Assembly: GCF_024139115.2 (NCBI RefSeq)
Contig: NW_026943153.1
Span: 62,001 to 126,000 of the forward strand
Origin: Armigeres subalbatus
Taxonomy: Eukaryota; Arthropoda; Insecta; Diptera; Culicidae
Length of the DNA stretch: 64,000 bases
Direction of reading: 5' to 3'
Below the pieces are notes generated by a model. The model worked only from the letters and a program-made list of their open reading frames with translations. It searched no databases and was not told the DNA's origin. This document shows positions 22,275 through 33,361 of the stretch, one piece after another. The first letter of the stretch is position 1. Every line of letters begins with the position of its first letter. The position numbers and the translations under genes are program-made.

Positions 22275-23938
22275 AAAAACCCAGATTAATCCATCTCAGG
22301 TGATGGTGCCTTTCTCGTTCGATCAAAAGGTTTGGAAAAATCTAAAATAACACAATATGTGGATTACTATTTTCATATTGTTTATATGCATAAAAAAAAT
22401 TCTGCTAAAACGCAATTTGTTGCAAAACACCATGAGCATAAGAGCAAAAAATGGCATTTCATTTTGTAGTTTAAAATTAGTATTTTCGCATAACTTTTTT
22501 GATCCAATTTAATGATCCGGCCAAGTTTCTATAGGGACAATGGACAAGATTCTGCGTGAATAATCTGTTGACGACCTGAAAGCATAATATTGACACATCA
22601 ATTACAGTAACTATATATGACCGATTCAGTCACAATATGGACTGTCAAAACCAGATTTGTTGAACTTTGTTGCTTGGGAATAGTGAATTAAGTGCCAAAA
22701 AGTGAGTAGACTTTTGAACGCCTTTTCACAATAAATAGTAATTTTACCATAACTTCTGTAAGCCCATAGTCTCGATCTGGCCAATTTTCAATAGGAATCA
22801 ATGGACGGATTCTGGTCGAATGCAATGTTAATGTAAATCGGTTGAGGATAAGTGCCTGAAAATGAGTGACATTTTTACGCGGTTTTTTGTATGAATTTGT
22901 ATTTTGGCAAGTTTGATCCCATAGTCCGATCTGGCCAATTTCAAATAGGAAACAATGGGACAGGATTCTGCGTCGAATGCAACTTGTCGCGAGCAAATCT
23001 GAGGATAAGTGCCCGAAAATGAGTGACTTTTCATGTTTTTGTCATGAATTTGTTTTGGCTATAACTTTGATCCCACATCCGATCTACAATTTCAAAAGGA
23101 AACAATGGACAGGATTCTGCTGTCGAATGCAACTTGTTGCAAGAAATCGGTGAGGATAAGTGCCGAAATGAGTGATATTTTTATGCGATTTTTTCATGAA
23201 TTTGTATTTTGCCATAACTTCTGATCCCATGTCCGATCTGGCAATTTCAAATAAAACAATGGAACAGGATTCTGCTTCGAATGCAACTTGTTGCGAGCAA
23301 TCGGTTGAGGATAATACAAAAATGATGATGGTTTTACCGTTTTTTGTAAGAATGTATTTTGCCAAGCTTTTGATCCCATAGTCCGATCTGGCCAATTTCA
23401 AAGGAAACAATGGACAGGATTCTGCGCAATGCAACTTGTGCGAGCAAATCGGTTGAGGATAAGGCCCGAAAAATGACATTTTTTACGCTTTTTTCAAAAT
23501 TTGTATGCCATAACTTTGATCCCATAGTCCGATCTGGCCAATTTCAAAAGGAAACAATGAGGATTCTGCGTCGAATGCAACTTGTGCGTAAATCGGTTGA
23601 GATAATGCCCGAAAAAGTGACATTTTTACGCGATTTTTCGTAGTGAATTTTATTCAGACCATAACTCTATCCTAGTCCGATCTGGCCAATTTCAAATAAA
23701 AACAGACAGGATTCCGCGTCGAATGCACTTTGGTGAGCAAATCGTGATAATGCGAAAATTTGAGTGGACATTTTTTACCGGTTTTTGATATGAATTTGTA
23801 TTTTGGCCACTAGTTTCGATCCCATAGTTGATCTGGCCATCATAGGAAACAATGGGACAGATTCTCGTCGAATGCAACTTGATGCGAGTAAATCGATGAA
23901 TAAGTGCCCGAAAATGCATTATTTTGCGACAAAAACAC

Positions 23939-23985
<47 letters not shown>

Positions 23986-23990
23986 CAGAC
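22275..23990. mobile_element. Non-autonomous element with ~150-bp internal tandem repeats and (CA)n tract
   Basis: The head AAAAACCCAGATTAATCCA, then GGTGATGGTGCCTTTCTCGTTCG, is shared with copies at 26.79 and 40.78 kb. From about 22.48 to 23.93 kb some nine to ten units repeat in tandem: TTTTGGCCATAACTT, GATCCCATAGTCCGATCTGG, CCAATTTCAAATAGGAAACA, AGGATTCTGCGTCGAATGCA, ACTTGTTGCGAGCAAATCGG, and GATAAGTGCCCGAAAATGAG. The spacing is about 145-165 bp. The array ends in (CA)n at 23937-23982. Units carry many small deletions. Open frames across the array (including a polycysteine-valine one over the CA tract) are artefacts. Confidence 0.8.
23937..23982. repeat. (CA)n microsatellite
   Basis: About 22 uninterrupted CA dinucleotides directly following the last satellite unit. 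Confidence 0.97.
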
Positions 23991-23999
23991 ATCACCTCA

Positions 24000-25138
24000 A
24001 TTCGTCGAACTGAGTCGATTAGTATAAATAATTATGGGTTCCCGCCTTCTTTAAGTGTTTTTGAAAGGAATATAGCCTTTACTGCATACTTAGTATACGA
24101 GAGCGCAAAACTAACTCCAAGTTATTTTATTTAGCATAAATTCTAAAAGATTGCAATTTTCTTCGATAAAAAATCCGTGATAAAATCCGAACATATCTTA
24201 ATTCCAACGTTATCAATTGATTAATTATTCTATTTTAGTTTATTTCATTTAGATGAGATTTTTCCCTGAGGCTGTTTCATACCAGACATTGGTGTTTAAT
24301 GTTTTTAGATGAGACTGTTCTGCTCATCAACGTACACATCTGACTCATACATTCTTCATTAATTTGTGGTAACATTAACATTTTGGCGAGATGGAACCGT
24401 GAACGGTTTAGTCGCCCTGTCACTTTTGGACGAATACAACACAAACTAAAAACCATTAGCTTAATCCCAATCAATATGAAATGTTAAGCTGTGATCCATG
24501 TGCTGCAAAATCAAACTTTCATGGAACGCTAAGAGCAGAAAATTCATTTAATGCATTATTCTTTTTTTTCTTTATTTTGTTCTGATTGCTCAATCAATCG
24601 CTGGCGGTAGGCACGCACAAACCGATGTGTTTTTCGCATGGTATAAACCGCACGATGAACGCTTTGCTACTATACATCGCTGTTGCGTTAAAGTGGATGC
24701 CTGCACATACATATGGCGCGATGTCGCAAACCCAGTGCATTGAGTTGACTGGTCTCGTTGTCGGTACGTGGAATATAACCCGCTCCCATCGTAGCATTGA
24801 AGGTTCTACATCATGTCGTCCAAATTTATTCTACGGAACTGATCGTTTTACCTTTTGAATACTCTGTCAAGGTATCGTCAGAACAACCTGGGACATCTCT
24901 GATCGGGTTTGCAGGAAAATGCCTAGGGTCTGTACAAACCGTGGAATTGATGCTGCATTTTCGTCATCGTCTATGGTCAGATTGGAGTGTCTTTGTAAAT
25001 CACGTTGAGGCGTTGATATTGTTGCCTGTTCTTTATCTCTTATATCAACCATGTCCATATCATATTTTGTTATTCTGTTCATGGCTTTTCTCCGGTAAAA
25101 TCAGGGAAATACAGAACGAATTTCGTCTTCATTCGCAG
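24000..25138. other. Unique-looking spacer with two unassigned minus-strand frames
   Basis: Two minus-strand open frames, 24594-24797 and 24867-25082, have fairly balanced codon use. The second reads MNRITKYDMDMVDIRDKEQA, then is rich in charged and polar residues (LTIDDDENAA). I recognise no domain in either, and they are separated by stops. They might be exons or old transposon coding sequence. Nothing else is supported here. Confidence 0.25.
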
Positions 25139-25619
25139 ATTACGGACTTAACCTTAGTAGAAGATGTGGGGTCAATATGACCCAAACGAAACTTCAAAGT
25201 AGAATAACTTTTACCTGATAATCCGATCGTTCTGAAATTTCTTGACATTTTAATATTTTGTGGAAATGAAGCATCTGACATGAAAAGTATTTTAAGCAAC
25301 AGGAACGACCCCACAAAAAAGCTATTAAATAAGAATGTTAGGGTCATAATGACCCAGAAATGTAAATGCTTCTAAAACAGTCAAAATTATAACGAATTAC
25401 AAAGTTTATATACCGTTCTTAAAGATAAACTCATCAATTTTGTGGCTGCGGTGATATTATGCTGGTTCTGGAGACAATGGCCACGGGAAACGACTTACGG
25501 GGGACCTTGTCGTCATATAGGGAGACAAAAATCGCCCAATATGCCATTCTGATCGCTAATTCTTCATATATTCTCTTAAAACGGTCGTATATCCATAGAG
25601 GGCTTCATACCTGGTAATG

Positions 25620-26470
25620 CAAGCGCTGGGGAACCCGCAGGAGGACATTTCCGTTTTAAGACTAAATATACATGTGGGCGGCTCTTAGGATTTTTATCAT
25701 CAGTCTTCCACTCAATGTCAAGATTTTCAAATGATGATAATGCGCTTTCTTTTTGTCATGATTCTCCACCAAATAATCACCATGGTAAGGTGCCCTCAGG
25801 TATGGAGGGACATTTCAGTTTTAGCACAAAATATGCTGTGCGGTCTTTGTCATGATTTTCACCAAACAGATGAAGAGGTTGATGAGAAGACTCATGATTA
25901 GTGACCATACTGGCAGCCTGGAACTCTATGAGGCTCAGGGAACCCAGAAGGACATTCCATTTTTACACCAATATAAGTCCTCGGCGCTCTTTTTTGTGTC
26001 TTCTTCCATCGAAGGATGGGTGCTCGAAATCGATAAGTGACCACATTGGCTACATTTGAAACCTATGATGCTCCCTCGAGAACACTGTAGAAGATGGAAA
26101 GAAATGGAAATGCCATTTTACACAACATATGTCATGCGGCGGCTCTTTCGTGTGATTTTCCTCCAAATAGGTGCCCTCGAAATCGATTATTGACATATTG
26201 TCCACCCGAACCTATGAGGTGCCCCTGGAGCCCTGTAGAAGAGTACATTTCCATTTTAACACCAAAATATGCCGTGCAGTGGCTCTTCTTTGTTATTTTC
26301 ACCAAACAGATGGCTCGTGCTTGGAGTTGATTTGTGATATTGTTCATTTTTGGAACCTTGAGATGCCCTGCCCTGCCTGTAGGAGAGGACATTTTCATGG
26401 TCATATCAAATGTAATTGTGCCGCTTGCGGCAGCTCTATCTTCGTCTATCATTGTCTACCCTGGCCACAA
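25620..26470 (+). repeat. Left internal array of the foldback element (~145-bp unit)
   Basis: About six units, recognisable by GGGAACCCGCAGGAGGACAT, TTCCGTTTTAACACCAAAAT, ATGCCGTGCGGCGGCTCTT, CATGATTTTCCACCAAA and CGATAAGTGACCACATTGGC in order. Starts fall near 25.63, 25.79, 25.94, 26.10, 26.22 and 26.36 kb. The units are diverged from one another. Confidence 0.78.
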
Positions 26471-26784
26471 GTCTTCAAAAAGTTGGTTATGCGCTTGAAA
26501 TTGTTCTTCATTTGAAATTGAGTATACTGAGTCAAATTAAAAAATAGTTTCTGGGCTACTGTGATGATTCCTTCGAACAGCTCTCCAAGGATTTAATATT
26601 CCGCATCTCGATATTACCATTAGCGATGGTCCTTCAATATCGACTCATGAGTTTAGGTTTTCACCGACGCCGTGGACAATGATATGAAAACGCAACATTT
26701 TGATATAAAAAATCTCTTTCTGTGAGACTCTAGGAACCTTGTAGGTTGAAGATATTAAGTTCAGAATGAATGACCTATTTGATA

Positions 26785-27140
26785 GAAAAAAAACCCAGAT
26801 TAATCCACCTAGCGGTGATGGTGCCTTATCGTTCGAACAAAGGGTAGAAAATATAAGAAAAGTCTAATATAACACTAATAGGTAGATAGCTCTTATTTTC
26901 ATATTTGTTTATTTGCATTCTAAAACTTTCGTGAACGCAACTTATTGCAAGCAATCGAGAACATAAGTGCCAGAAAAGTGATTTTCCATGTAGTGTGAAA
27001 TTAGTATTTTGGCCATAACTGGAGCCATAGTCCAATCTGGCCAATTTTCAATAGGAAACAATAGGAGGATTTTCGTCGAATGCTATTTACTGCGAGCGAT
27101 TCAGTTGAGGAAAAGTTCTTCAAAAGTAAGTTAAATTTTG
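26785..27140 (+). mobile_element. Nested copy of the AAACCCAGATTAATCCACC element (about 1.5 units)
   Basis: The head AAACCCAGATTAATCCACCT, then GCGGTGATGGTGCC, and a single-plus satellite unit (GGCCATAACTGGAGCCATAG, CCAATCTGGCCAATTTTCAA) match the 22.3-kb element. It lies in the loop between the two arms of the foldback element, so it probably inserted there later. Confidence 0.72.
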
Positions 27141-27224
27141 TGTACAGACACTTTCAATGAATTCTTCAAGGCATCACAATTACCGAAATTGGGCCTGGGG
27201 TTCTGGTTTATATTAGATTTCAAG

Positions 27225-29330
27225 AACATTACCAACTATTTGATGGAAAATTATAGTGAAAGAGGCTGCACGGTATTTTGGCCGATGTCCACGTAAAGTT
27301 TTTCGCTGTTGCAGCATTCACGCATGCCCAGCATCAATAGAGTAATGCACACGTAAACGTGTGCACGACTACATTTGATGCCGGATACCTGGTGGATGCG
27401 CACGCAGCTCTGAAACACGCTACGTGGGCATCGGCCCTAATAAGAGAAGAGTAAGAACGGAAATGTCCTTCCATGAGCTCCACGGCGGTATTCATAGCCA
27501 AAATGGAAAATGTGGTCATTTATTCATTTCGGTATAAAACGGAAATGTCACCATCTACGGATTTCCCGGCATCTCATTGCCAAGAAGGGCCAATGTGGTC
27601 ACTTATCGATTTCAAGCGCATAATCATCTCTTTGGTGAAAATCATGACGAAAGAGCCGCTGCACGACATATTTCGGTGTTAAACGGAAATGTTGTCTTCA
27701 CGTGTTCTCCGAGGGGTCAGGTTTCAAAAGCCAATGGTTCAAGAGTGGCCAAGTGATCACTTATTGATTTTGAGCGAAAAACCATCTCTTTGGTGGAAAA
27801 CACACCGAAAGTGTCCGCTCGGCATATTTCGGTGTTAAACTGAAATAAAGCATTCTACGGGTTCCCTGGGGCCCTGGTAGACTCCAAGAGCGGCAATGTT
27901 CAATTATCGCTTTCAAGCGCATAATCATCTATTTTGTGGAAAATCATGACGAAAGAGCTGCCGCACGGGATATGTTGTGTTCAAACGGAATGTCCTCTTT
28001 ACGGATCTCGAGGGCACCTCATATGCTCCAAGATGGCCAATGTGGTCACTTATCGATTTCGAGCGCATAATCATCTATTTTGCGGAAAATCATGATGAAA
28101 GAGCCGTAGCACAAATTTGTTAACGGAAATATCTCCTACGGGTTCCCTGGGGACACCTTGCATATACAAGGATAAGTGATCATTCTATCGATTTGAAGCG
28201 CATGATCATCTGTTTGAAAATCATGATAAAGAGCCGCCACACGACAATATTTTGGTGTTAAAACGGAAATGTCCCTTTACGGGTTTCCTCGAGGGCACTT
28301 ATAGGCTCCAAGAGTGGCCAATGTGCCAATTATCGATTTCGAGCACATAATCATCTATTTTGTGGAAAATTGACGAAAGAGCTATCGACGACATATTTTG
28401 GTGTTAAAACGGAAATGTCCTCTTTACGGGTTCCACGGGGCACGTCATAGGATCCAAGAGTGGCCAATGTGGTCACTTAGCGATTTCGCGCATTATCATA
28501 CATTTTGTCGAAAATCATGACAAAGAGCGCCGCACGCATATTTTGGTGCTAAACGGAAATTCCCTGCGGGTTCCCGGCACCTTGCATGTACCAGGAGGCC
28601 AATGCGGTCACTTATCGATTTCAAGCGCATAACCATCTGATTGGTGAAAAATCATGACAAAAGAGCCGCCGCACGCATATTTTGGTAAAACGGAAATGTC
28701 CCTCCTGCGGGTTCTCCGGGGGCACTTGTATGTACCAGGAGTGGGCAAGTGGTCTTTCATCGATTTCAAGCGCATTATCATCTATTTTGTGGAAAATCAG
28801 ACGACAGAGCCGCCGCACGGTATATTTTGATGCTAAAACGGAAATGTCCCTCCTGCGGATCCCGGGGCAGTATGTACCAGGAATTTCCAATGTGGTCATC
28901 TTACTGATTTCAAGCGCATAACCATATGATTGGTGGAAAATCATGACAAAAGAGCCGCCACGTTACTTTGGTGTTAAATGGAAATGTCCCCCTGCGGGTT
29001 CCCTGGGCTTGCATGTACCAGAGAGGGCTAATGTGGTCACTTATCGATTTCGAGCATAACCATCTGATTGGTGGAAAATCATGACAAAAGAGCGCCGCAC
29101 GGCATATTTTGGTAAGAACGGAAATGTCCTCCTGCGGGTTCCTGGGGCACCTTGCATGTACCAGGAGTGGCCAATGGTCTTTTATCGATTTCAAGGCATT
29201 TCATCTATTTTGGAAAATCATGACGACAGAGCGCCGCACGTATATGTTGGGCAAAACGGAAATGTCCCTCCTGCGGGTTCCCAGGGGCACCTTGCATGTA
29301 CCAGGAGTGGCACTTTCATCGAAGCCCTCT
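27225..29330 (-). repeat. Right internal array of the foldback element (~145-bp unit)
   Basis: At least a dozen units in the orientation opposite to the left array. The marker ACGGAAATGTCC (or a close form) recurs near 27.46, 27.54, 27.68, 27.84, 27.98, 28.12, 28.26, 28.41, 28.55, 28.69, 28.84, 28.98, 29.12 and 29.26 kb, mostly 138-150 bp apart. Each unit contains ATCGATTTCAAGCGCATAAT, then GTGGAAAATCATGACGAAAG, then AGCCGCCGCAC. A block near 27.29-27.45 kb is foreign and includes GCACACGTAAACGTGTGC, a perfect hairpin at 27347-27364. Confidence 0.82.
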
Positions 29331-29954
29331 CATGGACCATACATTACCGTTTTAAGAGAATATATGAAGAATTAGCGATCGAATGGCATATATGGAGCGA
29401 TTTTTATGCCCTTATATGACAGACAAGGTCCCCGGAGGTTCTCGGTGGCCATTGTCTCCAGAACCACATATCACCACATAGCCACAAAATTGATGAGTTT
29501 ATCTTTCGAACGGTATATAAACTTTGCAATTCGATTATAATTTGACTGTTTTATAAGATTTACATTCCTGGGTCAATATGACCCCAACATCTTATTCGTA
29601 AGTTTTTCTAATATCCGAAGAAGGTTAGCTGGTTACAAAGTCCGTAATAAGCCCTATTAGACGCGCAATACGCCTATTCATCTCATGGCTAACATCATTA
29701 CCAGTCACAGAGTTCCAAGGTACATAAATTCTTCTGCAACTTCATATTTATCATCATTCAGCACCCCTTCACTACCACCACGTTGATACCACTGAACCGA
29801 CGTTGATTGCCAGCGACAATGCACTTCGCCTTGCTGTTTCCTTCTTAAAAGCGCAAAACCCTCTTTCACGGCACGGCGATGAATCCGATAATATCGATAT
29901 CGTCCGCTAATCCCCGGAACATATGCGATCTTTGTGATAACGGTATCGCTTTGC

Positions 29955-30082
29955 ACATATTTCTTCTTCTTGGCATTACACTCACTGGGACATTTCTCCT
30001 TCGCAGCTGATTCTTTAGCACTTTCACCGTTATTAGCTGCGAGGTTTCTAACCAAGTTACCATTTCTGCATTCGTATATCAT
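29955..30082 (-). mobile_element. Feilai: Truncated Feilai-type SINE
   Basis: TTTCTTCTTCTTGGCATTAC, CACTGGGACA, GTTATTAGCTGCGAGGTTTC and GCATTCGTATATCAT match the 3' half of the Feilai copies at 3.5-4.2 kb. The tRNA head is absent (5' truncated). It sits within the LINE relic at 29.7-30.7 kb. Confidence 0.75.
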
Positions 30083-30274
30083 CGGCGCGTATTCGCTGAC
30101 GAGGGACTCTTCAATTGGTCTCAAACTGTTGAACCGAATACAGGCCATATTGTACGCCGAGTTAGGAGGGTTATTCCTCGAATTGGCACTCCAATCTGTG
30201 TAAAATCTCTTTTAAAGAGGAGAAAATGAGACTGTCCAATCAGCTAGCAGGCAAATCCTCTTCTTTCCATATAA

Positions 30275-30580
30275 ATAATACGTCTAAATCTACTCATTGA
30301 GTCGAATCCGACTCATTTTATTAAACGGACAACTAATTTGAGTAAAGATACTACTTAAATGATGATTGCAATTAAACTATGAGTCTGTTTGTCGTAAAAT
30401 GCACTTAGATAGATAGATAAACTTGATGCGCATCTGTCGTATAAAAATTGATGGAAGGCGCTTAACTTTCGCGAAATCATCATTTTATTGAAGTAGTATC
30501 TTTTACTCAAATTTTGAGTTGTCCGTTTTAATGAAATGAGTCGGATTCGACTCAATTGAGTAGTTCATTTTAGCGTGTAA
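30275..30580. mobile_element. Palindromic MITE
   Basis: The left arm from 30290 (CTACTCATTGAGTCGAATCC, GACTCATTTTATTAAACGGA, AATTTGAGTAAAGATACTAC) is inverted at about 30495-30564 (GTAGTATCTTTTACTCAAAT, GTTGTCCGTTTTAATGAAAT, GAGTCGGATTCGACTCAATT). The arms are about 70-85 bp, with a few single-base and 1-3 bp differences, around a 110-140 bp spacer. There is no coding capacity. The target duplication could not be fixed with certainty. Confidence 0.85.
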
Positions 30581-30729
30581 TATGATGCAGTTCGTGAAAC
30601 TGCCATATTCGAGAAGCTCAGCTGGAAGCTTCCACGTTATTCTTTTAGTTTCTTAATGGCGTTTTGAACCTCATCTATTGTAGGCAGCTCCAGCTTGTCC
30701 ATCGGCGCATCGACCCAACAAAATTCCAA

Positions 30730-33360
30730 GTTTTGCTTCCACCTGGCAGCCACTTGGTTTATCTGTCAGTGAATTCTCGTCTCTTCTTGGTCACTGGACA
30801 TGACGGAAGATGACGCTGGCTTTCTCCGCACGCCATTGACAGTCTATAAAACCTGCGCATATCGTACTATTTCATTCTTCATTGCACCTCAGTAATCACT
30901 TATTAGGTTCTGCAGTGTCTGTACGTAACCTCAATCTGATGACAGATTAGTAGTACTTCACGTTGGACTCGGGGCAGCCAACCAATCAGGAAATCGTACC
31001 TTGTTGGAGTTCTCGTCGGAGTCAGTGGATAGTACTACCAAACTGTCAAAAAGTTCATTTGACGAGGACGAATTCATTCGTGACGTCATGCTGCAGAACC
31101 TAATTGTTTATACTGTTCTTCTTCCTGTTCACCGTTTTTCGGCTGCTCTTGGTTCATTGCATGGATCGAGTACCATAGATTGTTGATGCTGTCGTTAACA
31201 TTGACAACCGTGTTCGAATTTTACTGACGAGGTAGTGACGAAAAGTCCTCTCTTGAACGTTAGCAGCGTCTCCGACGATAAGTTTTACGTCATGCACACT
31301 CTTCAGAGGCTTTATCAATAAACTCAAATAGCGTGTCCTTCAAGTTCTCGGATTTATTGTTTGTCAGTCCATAGATGCTGTCTAATCATGTAATTTAAAA
31401 ATTTGTCCGTGTCCTTAACACACAGATGCATTCGCTAATGGGTTTCCATCATAACTTGCCCCATCTGCATCATTATCATGAAATCATCTCAGACGAAGCT
31501 GTATTTCCCTTTCCATTCAACTCTTGGAAGTAATTCATTTAAAAAATCAGTTATTTAAAACTCAGTCGAAACTATATTTAGAATTCCATTTTATCCTCCG
31601 ACTGTCGAATAATCATCCAAGTGGGAAAATCCGGAAATCCCACTCGCAACAGCAACTGATGACGAATCCAAGTGCGCTAATTCGGCTTGATTTGAAAAGC
31701 GAGAGCAACACCAGCTTGAAATTCTCACGGCTATTACTTATATCATCCTAAAACTCCAACCTCATCAATGACGTCACTGACCGCTCGGATGTCTTTTCAA
31801 TGACCGCAAAGTATTCTGGTTTGGGTTCCACGCTTGGATTGGATACCCTTTAAGCGTCTTCTCCGGTCGGCTTTCTTAAGAACAAGAATGGAATTTTAAT
31901 TCACTTTGGACGGATGAAATAGGGTGGTTCTAAGTTCTAGAGTTCATCTTTCATATGTTAATAGACAATTCACAAAACCACAATCGAAAGTTTTTTATTC
32001 GTCACGCAAGTCTTCATCCGCTACAAAACTTTTTTGAGTGATTTGAATCGTCTCGCTCGCCAGGCTGGTTGGTGTAAATTCGAATGCCGAGTAAGGCATT
32101 TTTCTTCCTCAGTTGTACGATGGGAGCATCTTCACATGCTCGAAAAATCAAACTGAACCACAAAGAGGAACTTGAAAATTTCTGGCACGTAGACATTTTG
32201 CGAGATTCTTTTATTTTCGAAAAAAAACGAAAAGTTTGATGCGTCCTCCTTTGGGATTTCCTAATCCTCGCGCTCATGCATGCTTTTTGGAATGCGCAGC
32301 CACTATGCTGAATTTTTTTCGTAACATTAAGGCCAGTATCGACTTGAAAGGAAGGGGATCAAGAAATATGGCTCGATATCATAAAACAGAATAGCCTTTA
32401 TAATCAATCAAGGTGCAGAGTATTGTTTACTCATAATGATGAAGAGCACGAAACAATTGTTATTAGTAAAACGTGCACATTTTCCTCTGTCGATGAGCCT
32501 GACTCGCGTTTGAGTTGCATGAGTTAAAATTTTATTTTTTCAATATGGATACTACCGAATTAATGCATTGGGATGGAAAATAAATTTCTATCAATCTCGA
32601 TACCAACCTTCACCTGGGAGAAGGAAGCCGTCATCAATGTATGGCTGAAAATTTTTTAGGAGTTTCCTCGGATATGACATTTTATGTATTTCTGGTATTT
32701 CATGACATTGGTAACGAGTCACTCTCTGTTCAATTAACAGCATTGCAGTTAAATGAGTATTATTAACCAGTAGAACTGTCCGGCAATGATTTCGCTGGAA
32801 TTTAAAATGAGCTTTTTCCTAACCCTTTTCGTTTCTTACATAAATTGTTTTTAAATTTTTATTATACTATAAAACTACAACTTTTCTGTTCGACTGACTG
32901 ATACAGGGCAATACGCAAACATATCGGTAAAAGAAGAAGGAGAGAGTATCCAAACCGAAGTACCTTTCAACGCCAAAACATGGCAACAAAGATGGTAATT
33001 TATTCCTTAAGTGGTTCATTGTGGCCTAACAACTCTGTATTGTTTTAGCAATCCCAAAAATATCTGAGTTGATTACATCCCAAATTTACAATGATGCACT
33101 TTGTCCGAACATTTTAACACCACAGTTTTCAGACGCGAGTTTTTGGCAAAATTTTATTTTTGATTAATTTTTTTAGAGCTTCATAGGGGAAATGTTACAC
33201 AGTTATAAGACTTTACAATTCTTCCATTTACTTCCACTATAATCAACTTTGTTTGTATCAACAGATACATATTTCGTTTTCTACTTGAAAACTTCTTCAG
33301 TGTTTTATTATCGACCCCGAATAACTATCCCGAATAACTATGTTTATGGGCCTATGGTGG
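30730..33360. other. Spacer, mostly unassigned
   Basis: The first part (to about 30.9 kb) may be more of the LINE linker region on the minus strand. Beyond that I see only short frames and AT-rich sequence, with no gene, RNA or repeat that I can support. Confidence 0.35.
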
Positions 33361-33361
33361 T

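Larger units (their letters stand above)
25139..29648. mobile_element. 4.5-kb foldback-type element with opposed internal arrays
   Basis: The two ends are inverted copies. ATTACGGACTT at 25139-25149 matches AAGTCCGTAAT near 29647, and AGATGTGGGGTCAATATGAC at 25161 matches the inverse of GGGTCAATATGACCCCAACA near 29573. The outer arms (about 25.16-25.64 kb and 29.31-29.61 kb) share long inverse matches, for example AAAGTTTATATACCGTTC, AAACTCATCAATTTTGTGGC, GGAGACAATGGCCAC and GCTAATTCTTCATATATTCT. Inside them lie arrays of a ~145-bp unit in opposite orientation on the two sides. There is no transposase. No clear target duplication was found outside the ends. The structure is that of a Foldback-like or giant palindromic MITE. 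Confidence 0.8.
29700..30730 (-). mobile_element. LINE reverse-transcriptase relic, split by two insertions
   Basis: Minus-strand reading gives, in order, the linker APMDKLELPTIDEVQNAIKK (30.64-30.72 kb), the reverse-transcriptase piece SAYNMACIRFNSLRPIEESL then VSEY (30.08-30.17 kb), the catalytic block LADDIDIIG (29.88-29.91 kb), RAVKEGFALL, and the thumb-region EVAEEFMYLGTL (29.71-29.74 kb). This is the order in RTE/Loner-like LINEs whose full copies end in RLRWAGHVARM, as at 33.4 kb. A SINE (29.96-30.08 kb) and a palindromic MITE (30.28-30.58 kb) separate the pieces. Stops and frameshifts make it inactive. Confidence 0.75.

Noticed and set aside
23692..23985. Frame with a cysteine-valine repeat, and its histidine-threonine counterpart on the other strand
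   Set aside because: Simple translation of the (CA)n microsatellite and neighbouring satellite units.
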